A stretch of 64,000 bases of DNA, from assembly GCA_016718405.1 (NCBI GenBank), contig JADKDJ010000038.1:124001-188000 (forward strand). Direction: 5' to 3'. The notes under the pieces were generated by a model. That model saw only the letters and a list, made by a program, of their open reading frames with translations. It was not told the origin of the DNA and searched no databases. Source of the DNA: Candidatus Rhodoferax odensensis. Its GTDB lineage: Bacteria; Pseudomonadota; Gammaproteobacteria; Burkholderiales; Burkholderiaceae_C. How positions within the stretch are numbered: position 1 is the stretch's first letter; every line of letters starts with the position of its first letter. The position numbers and the translations under genes were made by a program. Positions 9,480 to 18,465 of the stretch are shown here, in pieces.

Positions 9480-9848
9480 TTGCGCAAGAAGTCCGCTACC
9501 CCCAACCGCAGCTTCAAGGTTGCCGATCAGATCCAACGCGATCTGACGGAGTTGATCGCGCGCGAGCTCAAGGATCCGCGGGTCGGGATGGTCACCCTGT
9601 CCGGTGTCGAGGTGACGCCAGACTACGCGCACGCCAAAGTGTTTTTCAGCGTTCTTCAAGGCACCCCGCAAGAGTGCGCCGACGGGCTTAACCAGGCGGC
9701 CGGCTTCTTGCGCGCAGGCTTGTTCAAACGGTTGCACATCCACACTGTGCCGACATTGCATTTCGTGTTTGATCGCACCACCGAACATGCCGCCGACATG
9801 AACGCTTTGATTGCACGCGCGGTGTCGTCTCGCGCGAAAGAGGACTGA
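9480..9848 (+). CDS. rbfA: 30S ribosome-binding factor RbfA
   Basis: RbfA is a cold-shock 30S maturation factor with a single KH-like fold. The 122 residues show the family pattern: VADQIQRDLTELIARELKDPRVGMVTLSGV (split here as VADQIQRDLTELI and KDPRVGMVTLSGV), DYAHAKVFFSVL and HTVPTLHFVFDRT. The start is a TTG at 9480, chosen because it gives the conserved MRKKS beginning. There is no strong Shine-Dalgarno, so translation may depend on the upstream infB. The truB start follows its stop by 5 bases. Confidence 0.94.
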   Translation: MRKKSATPNRSFKVADQIQRDLTELIARELKDPRVGMVTLSGVEVTPDYAHAKVFFSVLQGTPQECADGLNQAAGFLRAGLFKRLHIHTVPTLHFVFDRTTEHAADMNALIARAVSSRAKED

Positions 9849-9853
9849 AGCCC

Positions 9854-10882
9854 ATGCATGCGCCACGTGCACGGGTTGCCAGGCGCCCCGTGCACGGGGT
9901 GCTGCTGCTGGACAAGCCTCTGGGCCTGTCGAGCAACGACGTCCTGCAGAAAGCGAAGTGGTTGTTGCGCGCCGAGAAGGCGGGGCACACCGGCACGCTG
10001 GACCCATTGGCCACTGGCGTGTTGCCTCTGTGTTTCGGTGCCGCAACCAAGTTCAGCCAGTTGCAGTTGGACGCTGACAAGAGCTATGAGGCTGTGTTGC
10101 GACTGGGTATCACAACAACCACCGGTGATGCCGAGGGCGCAGTCGTCAGAGAACGCCCCGTGCGGGTTACCCCCGAACAGGTGCGCAACGCAGCACTTGA
10201 GCTCACTGGCCCGATCAGCCAGATACCCCCCATGCACAGCGCCCTGAAGAAAGATGGCAAGGCCTTGTACCAGTATGCGCGGGCCGGGATCGAAGTCGAA
10301 CGCGAGTCACGAGACGTCATGATTCGCGAACTGTCGGTCGACCTTGCGCTTTTGGAATCAGCGCAACCCGCGATCAAGATGCGCGTCACCTGCAGCAAAG
10401 GGACCTACATTCGAACCCTTGGGGAAGACTTGGCCGAACGGCTTGGTTGTGGCGGCCATCTGACGGCGCTGCGCCGCGTGGCGACCGGCGGCTTTTCACT
10501 GGCGCAGGCGATTACACTGGCTCAACTGGAGTCGATGACCGAGGTACAACGTGTGGACTGCTTGTTGCCGGTGGATGCGCTGCTGGCAGGGCACACCGTG
10601 ATTCGTCTGGACGCGGCGAACAGCCAACGATTTCTGAGTGGCCTGCGCCGACGTGGCGCGTGGGACGATGCGCCGCAAGTGGCGGTGTATGCCGAGCAGC
10701 CCGCAGCACTGCTGGGTAGTGCGCATGTGCAAGGCGGCGAGCTGATACCCGACCGCCTGCTCAACCCGCTTGAAATCGAACAATCTCACGCGCAGGGGCG
10801 AGTCGCCCACGCCGAACCCCTTTTAAACCTGGCGGGACAGACTGCGGCGCCTACACCGCCAGCACTGTCTTCAACATTCTGA
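9854..10882 (+). CDS. truB: tRNA pseudouridine(55) synthase TruB
   Basis: TruB isomerises U55 in the T-loop of nearly all tRNAs. The 342-residue protein has VHGVLLLDKPLGLSSND, the catalytic-aspartate motif HTGTLDPLATGVLPLC (about residues 46-61), KSYEAVLRLG, and CSKGTYIRTLGEDL. A PUA-like C-terminal region follows. Its tail after about residue 300 (ending PPALSSTF) is longer and low in complexity. AGGA precedes the ATG by about 10 bases. It is in the infB-rbfA-truB-typA cluster; typA starts 7 bases after its stop. Confidence 0.95.
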   Translation: MHAPRARVARRPVHGVLLLDKPLGLSSNDVLQKAKWLLRAEKAGHTGTLDPLATGVLPLCFGAATKFSQLQLDADKSYEAVLRLGITTTTGDAEGAVVRERPVRVTPEQVRNAALELTGPISQIPPMHSALKKDGKALYQYARAGIEVERESRDVMIRELSVDLALLESAQPAIKMRVTCSKGTYIRTLGEDLAERLGCGGHLTALRRVATGGFSLAQAITLAQLESMTEVQRVDCLLPVDALLAGHTVIRLDAANSQRFLSGLRRRGAWDDAPQVAVYAEQPAALLGSAHVQGGELIPDRLLNPLEIEQSHAQGRVAHAEPLLNLAGQTAAPTPPALSSTF

Positions 10883-10889
10883 GGAAACC

Positions 10890-12713
10890 ATGAGCACCAA
10901 CCAAATTCGCAACATTGCCATCATCGCGCACGTCGACCACGGCAAGACCACCATGGTTGATCAATTGCTGCGCCAGTCGGGCACCTTTGCTCAGCACGAG
11001 AAAGTGGTTGACACCGTGATGGACAACAACGCGATTGAGAAAGAGCGCGGCATCACGATTCTGGCCAAGAACTGTGCCGTGACTTGGCAGGGAACCCACA
11101 TCAACATCGTCGATACACCCGGTCACGCGGACTTTGGTGGCGAGGTGGAGCGCGCGTTGTCGATGGTCGACGGCGTCGTCCTGCTGATTGATGCACAAGA
11201 AGGTCCTATGCCGCAAACGCGCTTTGTGACCAAGAAGGCGCTGGCCTTGGGGCTCAAGCCGATTCTCGTGGTCAACAAGGTGGATAAGCCTGGTGCCCGC
11301 CCGGATTGGGTGGTCAATGCCGCTTTCGACCTGTTTGACAAACTCGGCGCCACCGACGAGCAGCTCGATTTCCCCGTGGTGTACGCCTCGGGCATCAACG
11401 GCTGGTCGTCAATGGAAGAGGGTGCTCAGGGCGAGCAATGGGGCCCCGACATGTCGGCGCTGTTCAACACCATTCTTGAGCATGTTCCGCACCAGTTGGG
11501 TGATCCGGCCGCTCCGTTGCAGTTGCAGATTTCCGCTCTCGATTTCTCGACTTTTGTGGGTCGAATTGGGGTTGGCCGCATCAGCCAGGGCACGATCAAA
11601 CCCATGATGGACGTGGTGGTCATGGAGGGACTCGACGGCAAGCCGATCAAGGGTCGCATCAACCAGGTACTGACATTTCAGGGTCTGGAGCGCGTACAAG
11701 CCAAGGAGGCTGGCCCGGGCGAAATTGTGCTAATCAATGGCTTGCCCGAAATTGGAATTGGCGTGACCATCACCGACCCGGTCAACCCGGTGCCGCTACC
11801 GATGCTCAAGGTGGACGAGCCGACGCTGACGATGAACTTCTGCGTCAACACCAGCCCGCTGGCGGGGCGTGAAGGAAAGTACGTCACCAGCCGTCAGATC
11901 TGGGATCGCCTGCAAAAGGAGCTGCAACATAACGTGGCGTTGCGCGTCAAGGAAACCGACGAGGAAGGCATCTTCGAAGTCATGGGCCGTGGCGAACTGC
12001 ATTTGACGATCCTCCTGGAGAACATGCGCCGCGAGGGTTTTGAGATGGCCGTCAGCAAACCACGCGTGGTCTTCAAGGACATCGATGGTGTGCGCTACGA
12101 GCCAATCGAGATGGTGACCGCCGACATTGAGGACCAACACCAGGGTGGCGTGATGCAGGCCCTGGGCGAGCGCAAGGGAGACTTGGTCAACATGGAGCCG
12201 GACGGTCGTGGCCGTGTGCGCCTGGAATACCGCATTCCGGCTCGTGGCCTGATTGGCTTCACCAACGAGTTCATGAACCTGACCCGCGGTTCCGGCTTGA
12301 TTTCCAACATTTTCGACAGCTACGAGCCGCACAAGGGTGAGATCGGCGGGCGCAAGAACGGTGTGCTGATCTCCATGGACGCGGGGGAGATATTCACCTA
12401 CGCCCTGGGCAAGCTTGACGATCGCGGTCGCATGTTTGTGCGGGCCAACGATCCCGTCTACGAAGGCATGATTGTCGGAATCCACAGCCGCGAGAATGAC
12501 CTGGTGGTCAATGCCACGCGTACCAAGCAGTTGACCAACTTCCGTGTCTCCGGCAAGGAAGATGCCATCAAAATCACGCCTCCGATTGAGCTGACTCTTG
12601 AGTATGGAGTCGAGTTCATTGAGGATGACGAGTTGGTAGAGATCACGCCCAAGTCGGTTCGCCTTCGCAAACGCCACCTGACCGAAGGCGAACGCAAGCG
12701 CGCCGCCCGCTAG
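10890..12713 (+). CDS. typA: Ribosome-associated GTPase TypA/BipA
   Basis: TypA/BipA is an EF-G-like translational GTPase involved in 50S assembly and in stress and cold adaptation. The 607 residues hold AHVDHGKTTMVDQLL (P-loop), ERGITI (G2), DTPGHADFGGEVERAL (G3) and NKVDKPGARPDW (G4). They are followed by domain II, the EF-G III/V-like domains and the BipA C-terminal domain (about 480-600, RKNGVLISMDAGE). GAGGAAACC stands immediately before the ATG. It is the last gene of the translation cluster; the DMT permease follows after 27 bases. Confidence 0.96.
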   Translation: MSTNQIRNIAIIAHVDHGKTTMVDQLLRQSGTFAQHEKVVDTVMDNNAIEKERGITILAKNCAVTWQGTHINIVDTPGHADFGGEVERALSMVDGVVLLIDAQEGPMPQTRFVTKKALALGLKPILVVNKVDKPGARPDWVVNAAFDLFDKLGATDEQLDFPVVYASGINGWSSMEEGAQGEQWGPDMSALFNTILEHVPHQLGDPAAPLQLQISALDFSTFVGRIGVGRISQGTIKPMMDVVVMEGLDGKPIKGRINQVLTFQGLERVQAKEAGPGEIVLINGLPEIGIGVTITDPVNPVPLPMLKVDEPTLTMNFCVNTSPLAGREGKYVTSRQIWDRLQKELQHNVALRVKETDEEGIFEVMGRGELHLTILLENMRREGFEMAVSKPRVVFKDIDGVRYEPIEMVTADIEDQHQGGVMQALGERKGDLVNMEPDGRGRVRLEYRIPARGLIGFTNEFMNLTRGSGLISNIFDSYEPHKGEIGGRKNGVLISMDAGEIFTYALGKLDDRGRMFVRANDPVYEGMIVGIHSRENDLVVNATRTKQLTNFRVSGKEDAIKITPPIELTLEYGVEFIEDDELVEITPKSVRLRKRHLTEGERKRAAR

Positions 12714-12740
12714 CCGGGTTGACGCGGGGCGAAGGGGAGC

Positions 12741-13613
12741 ATGCGGCTCAGTCACAATCGCGCCGTTGCACTGATGGTGCTGGTGGCCCTGATGTGGTCC
12801 ACTGCGGGCGTGGTCACGCGTCACCTTGAGTCGGCGCGCAGCTTTGAGATCACTTTTTGGCGGGCGCTGTTCACGGCCCTGTCACTGTTGGTGATCTTGC
12901 CGTTCTTCCAAGGCCGAGCGGTATTCAGGAAGGTGGCCCAAGGCGGACGTGCTTTCTGGATTTCAGGCGTGTGCTGGAGCGTCATGTTCACCGCATTCAT
13001 GGTTGCGCTGACCTTGACCAGCGTGGCCAACGTTCTGGTGACGATGGCAATCGGACCCTTGTTAACGGCCATGGTCGCGCGCATCTTCATTGGTCACCGG
13101 GTGGCGCTTCGCACCTGGGTAGCGATTGTCGTGGCTGGCTCCGGCATCGTCTACATGTATGCCGCGCAACTCGACCAGGCTTCAGTAGTGGGGACTCTGG
13201 TCACGCTGTGTGTGCCCTTGGCCGGTGCGGTCAACTGGACCTTGACGCAACACTCCCACGCACAGGGACATGACGTCGATCTGATACCGGCGGTACTGGT
13301 GGGCGCCGTCATCTCAGCCTTGTTGACCTTGCCGCTGGCCGTTCCATTTGCTGCCACGCGGCATGACCTGCTACTCCTGGCGTACCTTGGACTGGGGCAA
13401 TTGGCGATACCCTGCGTGCTGTCGGTGATGTGCGCGCGCGTGCTCAAGGCGCCCGAGATAGCTTTGCTCGCGCTGCTGGAGGTTGTCTTCGGCATCCTAC
13501 TGGCCTGGCTGGGAGCGGGCGAAACGCCGGCGCCCTCGGTGTTGACGGGGGGAGCGCTGGTGATTGGTGCTTTGATCGCAAATGAATTGATTGGATGGAG
13601 GCAGCGGCAATGA
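12741..13613 (+). CDS. DMT-superfamily permease, EamA family
   Basis: Inner-membrane protein of 290 residues with about ten hydrophobic segments in two EamA repeats (about 10-140 and 155-285). Examples are ALMVLVALMWSTAGV in the first and LGQLAIPCVLSVMCAR in the second. EamA proteins export metabolites or amino acids; the substrate cannot be inferred. GGGGAG precedes the ATG. Its stop overlaps the start of the next gene (ATGA at 13610-13613), so the two are translationally coupled. Confidence 0.88.
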   Translation: MRLSHNRAVALMVLVALMWSTAGVVTRHLESARSFEITFWRALFTALSLLVILPFFQGRAVFRKVAQGGRAFWISGVCWSVMFTAFMVALTLTSVANVLVTMAIGPLLTAMVARIFIGHRVALRTWVAIVVAGSGIVYMYAAQLDQASVVGTLVTLCVPLAGAVNWTLTQHSHAQGHDVDLIPAVLVGAVISALLTLPLAVPFAATRHDLLLLAYLGLGQLAIPCVLSVMCARVLKAPEIALLALLEVVFGILLAWLGAGETPAPSVLTGGALVIGALIANELIGWRQRQ

Positions 13614-14728
13614 CTGACGACGCATTGACGCAAGCTCACGACGTCCTGACGGAGGTCAGGGGTCAAGTTGGGTGCATCACACTGAATCGACCCAAAGCGC
13701 TCAACGCCCTGTCGCTGTTGATGATTCGTGCTATCTCGCAAACCCTGCTGACTTGGCGCGATGATCCGGCTGTCAAAGCGGTGGCGGTGCGCGGCTGCAA
13801 CAAGCACGGAGTGTTTGGCGCATTCTGCGCGGGTGGGGACATTCGCTTCTTTCACAGAGCAGCACTGGCTGGAAACCCGCAGCTGGAGGACTTTTTCACC
13901 GAAGAGTACGCGCTCAACCACCTCATTCACAACTACTCCAAGCCCTACGTCGCGTTTATGGACGGCGTGGTGATGGGTGGCGGCATGGGGATCAGCCAGG
14001 GTGCCAGTGTGCGTCTGGTGACCGAGCACACCAAGATGGCCATGCCCGAGACATTGATCGGGCTGTTCCCGGACGTCGGTGGTGGCTACTTTCTGAGCCG
14101 CTGTCCGGGCCGCACTGGCGAATGGCTGGCGTTGACCGGTGAGACCATCAACGCGGGTGATGCGGGTCGGCTTGGACTGGCGGACCGGCGCATGGACATT
14201 GCGCAACTAGGGCCCGCGTGGGACGCGCTGGGGAGCCTTGATTTGGAGCGTGACGGTGCACTGCAAGCGTGGCTTGCGACGTATTCGACCGCATGCGGCA
14301 AAGGTGCCTCAAAGGATGCGACCGAGATAGACCGGTACTTCTCGCTCCCAACCGTGCCGCACATCATCGCCGCGCTGGAGTCGGCGGACTCTGCATGGGC
14401 GAGGCACACGGCGGCAACCCTTCGCAAGCGTTCGCCTTTGATGCTGCACGTCGTACTGGAGCAGGTGCGTCGCGCTCGCGGCATGAGCTTGGCCGAAGAC
14501 TTGCGCATGGAGCGTGACCTGGTTCGCCACTGTTTCAACACCCATCATCTGGAGCGTAGCGGCGCCGCCAGTGAAACGGTCGAAGGCGTACGCGCGTTGG
14601 CGGTGGACAAAGACCACAGTCCAATGTGGACACCTGCGCGCATTGAAGAGGTCACGCCCGAGATGGTGCTACCGTTCTTCGCGAGCCCGTGGCCGGCGCA
14701 TGCGCACCCGTTGGCGCATTTGCGCTGA
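13610..14728 (+). CDS. Enoyl-CoA hydratase/isomerase family protein, 3-hydroxyisobutyryl-CoA hydrolase type
   Basis: Crotonase-fold enzyme of 372 residues, the size of 3-hydroxyisobutyryl-CoA hydrolases (valine degradation) rather than of about 260-residue hydratases. It shows the CoA/oxyanion motif FCAGGDIRFFH, then YVAFMDGVVMGGGMGIS, and the hydrolase-type MAMPETLIGLFPDVGGGYFLSR. The long C-terminal part (KRSPLMLHVVLEQVRRARG) also fits that subfamily. The ATG at 13610 overlaps the upstream stop and has GGAGG 8 bases before it, so I prefer it over an in-frame ATG at 13595. The exact substrate is inferred. Confidence 0.87.
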   Translation: MTDDALTQAHDVLTEVRGQVGCITLNRPKALNALSLLMIRAISQTLLTWRDDPAVKAVAVRGCNKHGVFGAFCAGGDIRFFHRAALAGNPQLEDFFTEEYALNHLIHNYSKPYVAFMDGVVMGGGMGISQGASVRLVTEHTKMAMPETLIGLFPDVGGGYFLSRCPGRTGEWLALTGETINAGDAGRLGLADRRMDIAQLGPAWDALGSLDLERDGALQAWLATYSTACGKGASKDATEIDRYFSLPTVPHIIAALESADSAWARHTAATLRKRSPLMLHVVLEQVRRARGMSLAEDLRMERDLVRHCFNTHHLERSGAASETVEGVRALAVDKDHSPMWTPARIEEVTPEMVLPFFASPWPAHAHPLAHLR

Positions 14729-14768
14729 GACAGTGTCCGATTGAGTCAGACTGCGGCTTGGGGCAGCG

Positions 14769-15242
14769 TTATCGGTTTCGGTTTTTCATTGCCCGCTCAA
14801 CTTCGCGTTTTCCTTCGCGGTCTTTTATGGTGTCGCGCTTGTCGTGTTCCGCCTTGCCTTTGGCCAGGGCGATGTCGATCTTCACTTTGCCCGCCTTCCA
14901 GTGCAAATTGAGAGGCACCAATGTGTAGCCCTTTTGCTCCACCTTGCCAATCAGACGCTTGATCTCGGCTTTGTGCATCAGCAGCTTCTTGGTGCGCACC
15001 TTGTCTGGACTGATATGCGTGGAGGCGGTATTGAGCGGGTTGATCTGCAGACCGATCACGAACAGCTCACCGTTGCGGATCACGACGTAACCATCGGTGA
15101 GCTGCACCTTGCCTTCGCGCAGCGACTTGACTTCCCATCCTTCGAGGACCAGCCCGGCCTCGTACCGCTCCTCAAAGAAATAGTTGTAGGCAGCCTTCTT
15201 GTTGTCGGCAATGCGGGCGGTGGAGGCGGGTTTCTTGGCCAT
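14769..15242 (-). CDS. smpB: SsrA-binding protein SmpB
   Basis: SmpB binds tmRNA and brings it to stalled ribosomes for trans-translation. The 157-residue product has the family signatures: NKKAAYNYFFEERYEAGLVL, GWEVKSLREGKVQL, DGYVVIRNGE and LLMHKAEIKRL. A basic tail (KDREGKREVERAMKNRNR) contacts the ribosome. I start at the second ATG (MAKKP), the usual start; an in-frame ATG at 15251 adds three residues. The tmRNA gene itself is not in this window. It is divergent from ratA (59 bp between starts). Confidence 0.95.
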   Translation of the reverse strand: MAKKPASTARIADNKKAAYNYFFEERYEAGLVLEGWEVKSLREGKVQLTDGYVVIRNGELFVIGLQINPLNTASTHISPDKVRTKKLLMHKAEIKRLIGKVEQKGYTLVPLNLHWKAGKVKIDIALAKGKAEHDKRDTIKDREGKREVERAMKNRNR

Positions 15243-15310
15243 GGGGTCCATGTGGGGTTGTCAGTCATGCGTACAAGGCTTGTCTACAATCCCGCGCAGA
15301 CCGCCATTCT

Positions 15311-15754
15311 ATGAAAACCGTTCACAAGTCCGTCCTGATCTGGTACAGCCCGAGTGAAATGTATGCATTGGTGACGGCGGTTGACCAGTATCCGACGTTT
15401 CTGCCCTGGTGTGACCACGCCGCGTTGCTCGACACCCATGATGGTGGGGTGACGGCCGAGATGGGGATTTCGTTCGGCGGCATTCGCCAGACCTTTACCA
15501 CCCGCAACCAACTGACGCCGGACCGGCAGGTGGTCATGCAACTGGTTGACGGCCCCTTCAACAGGCTAGACGGACAGTGGACGTTTCACACTTTGGGGGA
15601 CGGTTCGCAGCGTGCTTGCAAAGTCGAACTGATGCTCAACTATGGTTTTGGCAACGCGGCCCTGGGCAAACTGGTGGGACCCGTGTTCGACAAGATTGCT
15701 GCCAGCCTGGTGGACGCTTTTGTCAAGCGTGCCGCCCATGTCTATGGTGAGTGA
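15311..15754 (+). CDS. ratA: RatA-family START-like protein (ubiquinone-binding / toxin family)
   Basis: Small START/SRPBCC-fold protein of 147 residues. Recognisable family segments are VHKSVLIWYSPSEMYALV, YPTFLPWCDHAAL, FTTRNQLTPDRQV and LMLNYGFGNAALGKLVGPVF. The family covers E. coli RatA (YfjG), described as a toxin that blocks 70S association, and Coq10-like quinone chaperones. Which role applies cannot be decided here. The stop overlaps the start of the rnfH-like gene, as in E. coli ratA-ratB, and smpB is divergent next door, which is also the E. coli arrangement. Confidence 0.92.
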   Translation: MKTVHKSVLIWYSPSEMYALVTAVDQYPTFLPWCDHAALLDTHDGGVTAEMGISFGGIRQTFTTRNQLTPDRQVVMQLVDGPFNRLDGQWTFHTLGDGSQRACKVELMLNYGFGNAALGKLVGPVFDKIAASLVDAFVKRAAHVYGE

Positions 15755-16091
15755 GCCCTGCATACGCGTCACGGCAGTGTTCTCGCCCTGCGCTGGCCAG
15801 GTACTCGAGGAGACCTTGAATCTGCCAACTGGCAGCACCCTTGGCCGGGCTATCGAGGCAAGTGGCTTTCTGCGGCGGTGGCCCGAGCTGATGGGGACGC
15901 CCGTGCGGTGTGGCGTTTGGGGCAGGACACTTGGCCACGACCACCCGCTGCGATCAGGGGACCGGGTGGAGTTTTATCGGGCTCTGACGGTTGACCCCAA
16001 GACTGCCCGGCGGGAGCGGTTTTCGCGGCAGGGCGCGCGAAGCGCCGGGTTGTTTGCGCGCCCAGAAACGGCGCCTAAGGCACGCAGGTAG
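15738..16091 (+). CDS. rnfH: RnfH-family (RatB/YfjF) ubiquitin-fold protein
   Basis: A 117-residue ubiquitin-like beta-grasp protein: IRVTAVFSPCAGQVLEETL, GSTLGRAIEASGF, VWGRTLGHDHPLRSGDRVEFYRAL. The last motif is the family hallmark. The C-terminal tail (about 90-117) is arginine-rich. In-frame ATGs at 15738 and 15744 both precede SEPCIRV, and neither has a clear ribosome-binding site. The gene overlaps the end of ratA by 17 bases, so coupled translation is likely. The cellular role is not well established for the family. Confidence 0.85.
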   Translation: MSMVSEPCIRVTAVFSPCAGQVLEETLNLPTGSTLGRAIEASGFLRRWPELMGTPVRCGVWGRTLGHDHPLRSGDRVEFYRALTVDPKTARRERFSRQGARSAGLFARPETAPKARR

Positions 16092-16100
16092 GGCCCAAGG

Positions 16101-16637
16101 CTATTTGCAGTCCGCGTCAATGATCGCCTGAACGCGTTTTGACTCGGCGGCACGTGCCGCTTCGTCAAGCATTTCACGTTCGCCCTTTTCATTGGTGCGC
16201 GCGATTCGGATGCCAGAGTCGTAGGTTGCCTTGGCCTGCTTCGCACGGGCGCAGTTCTCTGCCTTGGCTTTGGCCGCTTGTTCCTCAGCCTCCTTCTTCT
16301 TTTCCTGGTCGGCTTGCGCGGCCTGCTTCTTCTTGGCTTCGAGATCTTTGTCGACGCCACTACCCTTGGGGGCGCTGGCCGAGCCAACCGGCGCAGAGGC
16401 GCCCGCTGACGACTTGTCGGCTCCGTCGGCGATCACTGGCGCGATCTGGGCCGGCATGCGCGTTCGCGCGGGGGGCTGCTTCAGAATGTCCTTCGCGGGT
16501 ATGTCCGTCGGTGGTGGCCGGTCACTGAATACTTTGCGACCATCTTTGTCAACCCATTGATACTGGGCCATCAGGGACGTTGAAACCGTGCAGGCCACAA
16601 GGACCAGCCCCGTTTGGAGAAATCGAATGGCATTCAT
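16101..16637 (-). CDS. Secreted DUF4124 protein with charged coiled-coil region
   Basis: The 178-residue product starts with a signal peptide (MNAIRFLQTGLVLVACTVSTSLMAQ), then a DUF4124 domain (YQWVDKDGRKVFSDRPPPTDIP, given here as YQWVDKDGRKVFSDRPPP). A Pro/Ala/Ser-rich linker leads to a Lys/Glu/Ala-rich helix (about 98-130, KKKQAAQADQEKKKEAEEQA) and a C-terminal piece with two cysteines (ENCARAKQAK, IIDADCK). DUF4124 proteins are common periplasmic proteins of unknown function in betaproteobacteria. It converges on rnfH and is divergent from guaB. Confidence 0.85.
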   Translation of the reverse strand: MNAIRFLQTGLVLVACTVSTSLMAQYQWVDKDGRKVFSDRPPPTDIPAKDILKQPPARTRMPAQIAPVIADGADKSSAGASAPVGSASAPKGSGVDKDLEAKKKQAAQADQEKKKEAEEQAAKAKAENCARAKQAKATYDSGIRIARTNEKGEREMLDEAARAAESKRVQAIIDADCK

Positions 16638-16750
16638 GCCGCAAGTTTAGCGCGGCGTTGCGCAAAATCGACCATGTTCGCGCCTTTTGGCGCGTCAATG
16701 CATCCGTTTGTCGTGCTCAAGCGCCACCCTGAGGGCTGCAAGGGCGCGGG

Positions 16751-16756
16751 TACAAT
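16751..16756 (+). promoter_or_regulatory. -10 box of the guaB promoter
   Basis: TACAAT at 16751-16756 lies 20 bases before the guaB ATG, which would give a very short leader. GGAG follows at 16766-16769 as ribosome-binding site. A good -35 is not visible. Confidence 0.4.
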
Positions 16757-16776
16757 CGACTTTTTGGAGCTTTGAC

Positions 16777-18246
16777 ATGCGCCTGCTCGGAAAAGCGCTC
16801 ACCTTCGACGACGTTTTGTTGGTGCCAGCGTTCTCCCAAGTCCTTCCCAAGGACACCTCCCTCGCCACCCGCTTCTCCCGCAACATCGCCTTGAACCTGC
16901 CACTGGTGTCCGCCGCCATGGACACCGTGACGGAAGCACGCCTGGCCATTGCCATCGCGCAAGAAGGCGGCATGGGTATCGTGCACAAGAATCTCACCCC
17001 AAAGCAGCAAGCCGCTGAAGTAGCGCGCGTCAAGCGCTACGAGTCAGGCGTGCTGCGCGACCCGGTGGTGATTACGCCAACGCACTCCGTGCGCCAGGTC
17101 ATGGACCTTTCCAGTGAGCTTGGCGTCTCGGGCTTTCCGGTATGCGATGGCGGCAAGGTGGTGGGCATCGTCACTGGGCGCGACTTGCGCTTCGAAACCC
17201 GCTACGACCTGCCGGTAAGCCAGATCATGACGCCGCGCGAACGGCTGGTGACCGTGCCCGATGGCACCACACTGTTGGAGGCCAAGGCACTGCTGAATAA
17301 GTTCAAACTTGAGCGCCTGCTCGTGGTCAACGACGCGTTTGAGCTCAAAGGCTTGATTACCGTCAAGGACATCATGAAGCAAACCAGCTTTCCCAATGCG
17401 GCGCGCGACGCCTACGGCAAGCTGCGCGTTGGTGCCGCCGTGGGGGTGGGCGAGGGCACCGAAGAACGGGTGGACGCGTTGGTGCGCGCCGGTGTGGATG
17501 CCATCGTGGTGGACACTGCACACGGTCACAGCAAGGGCGTGATTGACCGTGTGCGCTGGGTCAAGCAACACTACCCCCAGGTCGATGTGGTGGGCGGCAA
17601 CATCGCCACCGGCGCGGCGGCGCTGGCCTTGGTCGAAGCAGGGGCCGACGCCGTCAAAGTGGGTATTGGGCCGGGGTCGATCTGCACCACTCGTATCGTT
17701 GCGGGCGTGGGTGTGCCACAGATAATGGCCATCGACAGTGTGGCCACCGCGCTCAAAGGCACGGGGGTGCCCTTGATCGGCGACGGCGGCATTCGCTATA
17801 GCGGTGATATCGCCAAGGCCATCGCCGCAGGAGCCAGCACTGTCATGATGGGTGGCATGTTTGCGGGCACCGAAGAGGCACCGGGAGAAGTGATTTTGTA
17901 TCAGGGGCGCAGCTACAAGAGCTACCGCGGCATGGGCAGCATTGGCGCCATGCAGCAAGGCAGTGCCGACCGCTACTTCCAGGAATCGAGCACCGGCAAC
18001 CCCAACGCGGACAAGCTGGTACCCGAAGGCATTGAAGGCAGGGTGCCGTACAAAGGCTCAATGGTGGCCATCGTGTTCCAGATGGCCGGCGGCATTCGCG
18101 CCAGCATGGGTTACTGCGGCTGCGCCACCATTGACGAAATGAAGGAGCGCGCCGAGTTCGTGGAAATCACCTCGGCCGGCATTCGTGAAAGCCACGTTCA
18201 TGACGTGCAGATCACGAAAGAGGCGCCTAACTACAGGGCGGAATAG
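16777..18246 (+). CDS. guaB: IMP dehydrogenase
   Basis: Catalyses the NAD-dependent oxidation of IMP to XMP, the committed step to GMP. The 489-residue protein has an N-terminal barrel segment (LTFDDVLLVPAFSQ), a CBS pair (about 95-205, GFPVCDGGKVVGIVTGRDLR and LLVVNDAFELKGLITVKDI), and the catalytic loop GPGSICTTRIVAG with the active-site cysteine. The flap and C-terminus (GRSYKSYRGMGSIGAM) follow. The ATG at 16777 has GGAG 7 bases upstream and gives the conserved MRLLGKALTFDDVLL; a longer in-frame start at 16687 is unlikely. guaA follows after a 219-base spacer that holds a structured repeat. Confidence 0.96.
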   Translation: MRLLGKALTFDDVLLVPAFSQVLPKDTSLATRFSRNIALNLPLVSAAMDTVTEARLAIAIAQEGGMGIVHKNLTPKQQAAEVARVKRYESGVLRDPVVITPTHSVRQVMDLSSELGVSGFPVCDGGKVVGIVTGRDLRFETRYDLPVSQIMTPRERLVTVPDGTTLLEAKALLNKFKLERLLVVNDAFELKGLITVKDIMKQTSFPNAARDAYGKLRVGAAVGVGEGTEERVDALVRAGVDAIVVDTAHGHSKGVIDRVRWVKQHYPQVDVVGGNIATGAAALALVEAGADAVKVGIGPGSICTTRIVAGVGVPQIMAIDSVATALKGTGVPLIGDGGIRYSGDIAKAIAAGASTVMMGGMFAGTEEAPGEVILYQGRSYKSYRGMGSIGAMQQGSADRYFQESSTGNPNADKLVPEGIEGRVPYKGSMVAIVFQMAGGIRASMGYCGCATIDEMKERAEFVEITSAGIRESHVHDVQITKEAPNYRAE

Positions 18247-18299
18247 TGGAACACCCTCAGGCTTCGCGCGCTTCGTGTCGCTGCGCCAAGCAGACCCAT

Positions 18300-18369
18300 G
18301 CCAGAGGCAAGGACTCTTCGGTCGGTCCAAGTCTGCGCGGGCAGACTTGGAGCCGCCGACCTCAGCCCC
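18300..18369. repeat. Copy 1 of a 70-bp structured dispersed repeat (guaB-guaA spacer)
   Basis: This 70-base segment matches 50843-50912 over its whole length without gaps, 57 of 70 positions by my count. Its core is a perfect 10-bp inverted repeat, CCAAGTCTGC (18327-18336) and GCAGACTTGG (18341-18350), with loop GCGG. One stem pair differs from the other copy by a compensating T-A to C-G change, so the hairpin itself seems to be conserved. It lies between guaB and guaA, and no T-run follows. Confidence 0.8.
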
Positions 18370-18465
18370 TTGCAGGAGGGCAACACCAGTGGCCCCGCGT
18401 AGCCGGTTCCACGGTGTTGCTGGGGTGAGACACGTCGGCTGGCAATGATCAAAATGGTCAATCCT

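Noticed and set aside
7767..10046. A 759-codon open frame on the minus strand
   Set aside because: It lies antisense to infB, rbfA and the start of truB, whose products are certain. Its His/Gly-rich composition is typical of shadow frames in high-GC DNA.
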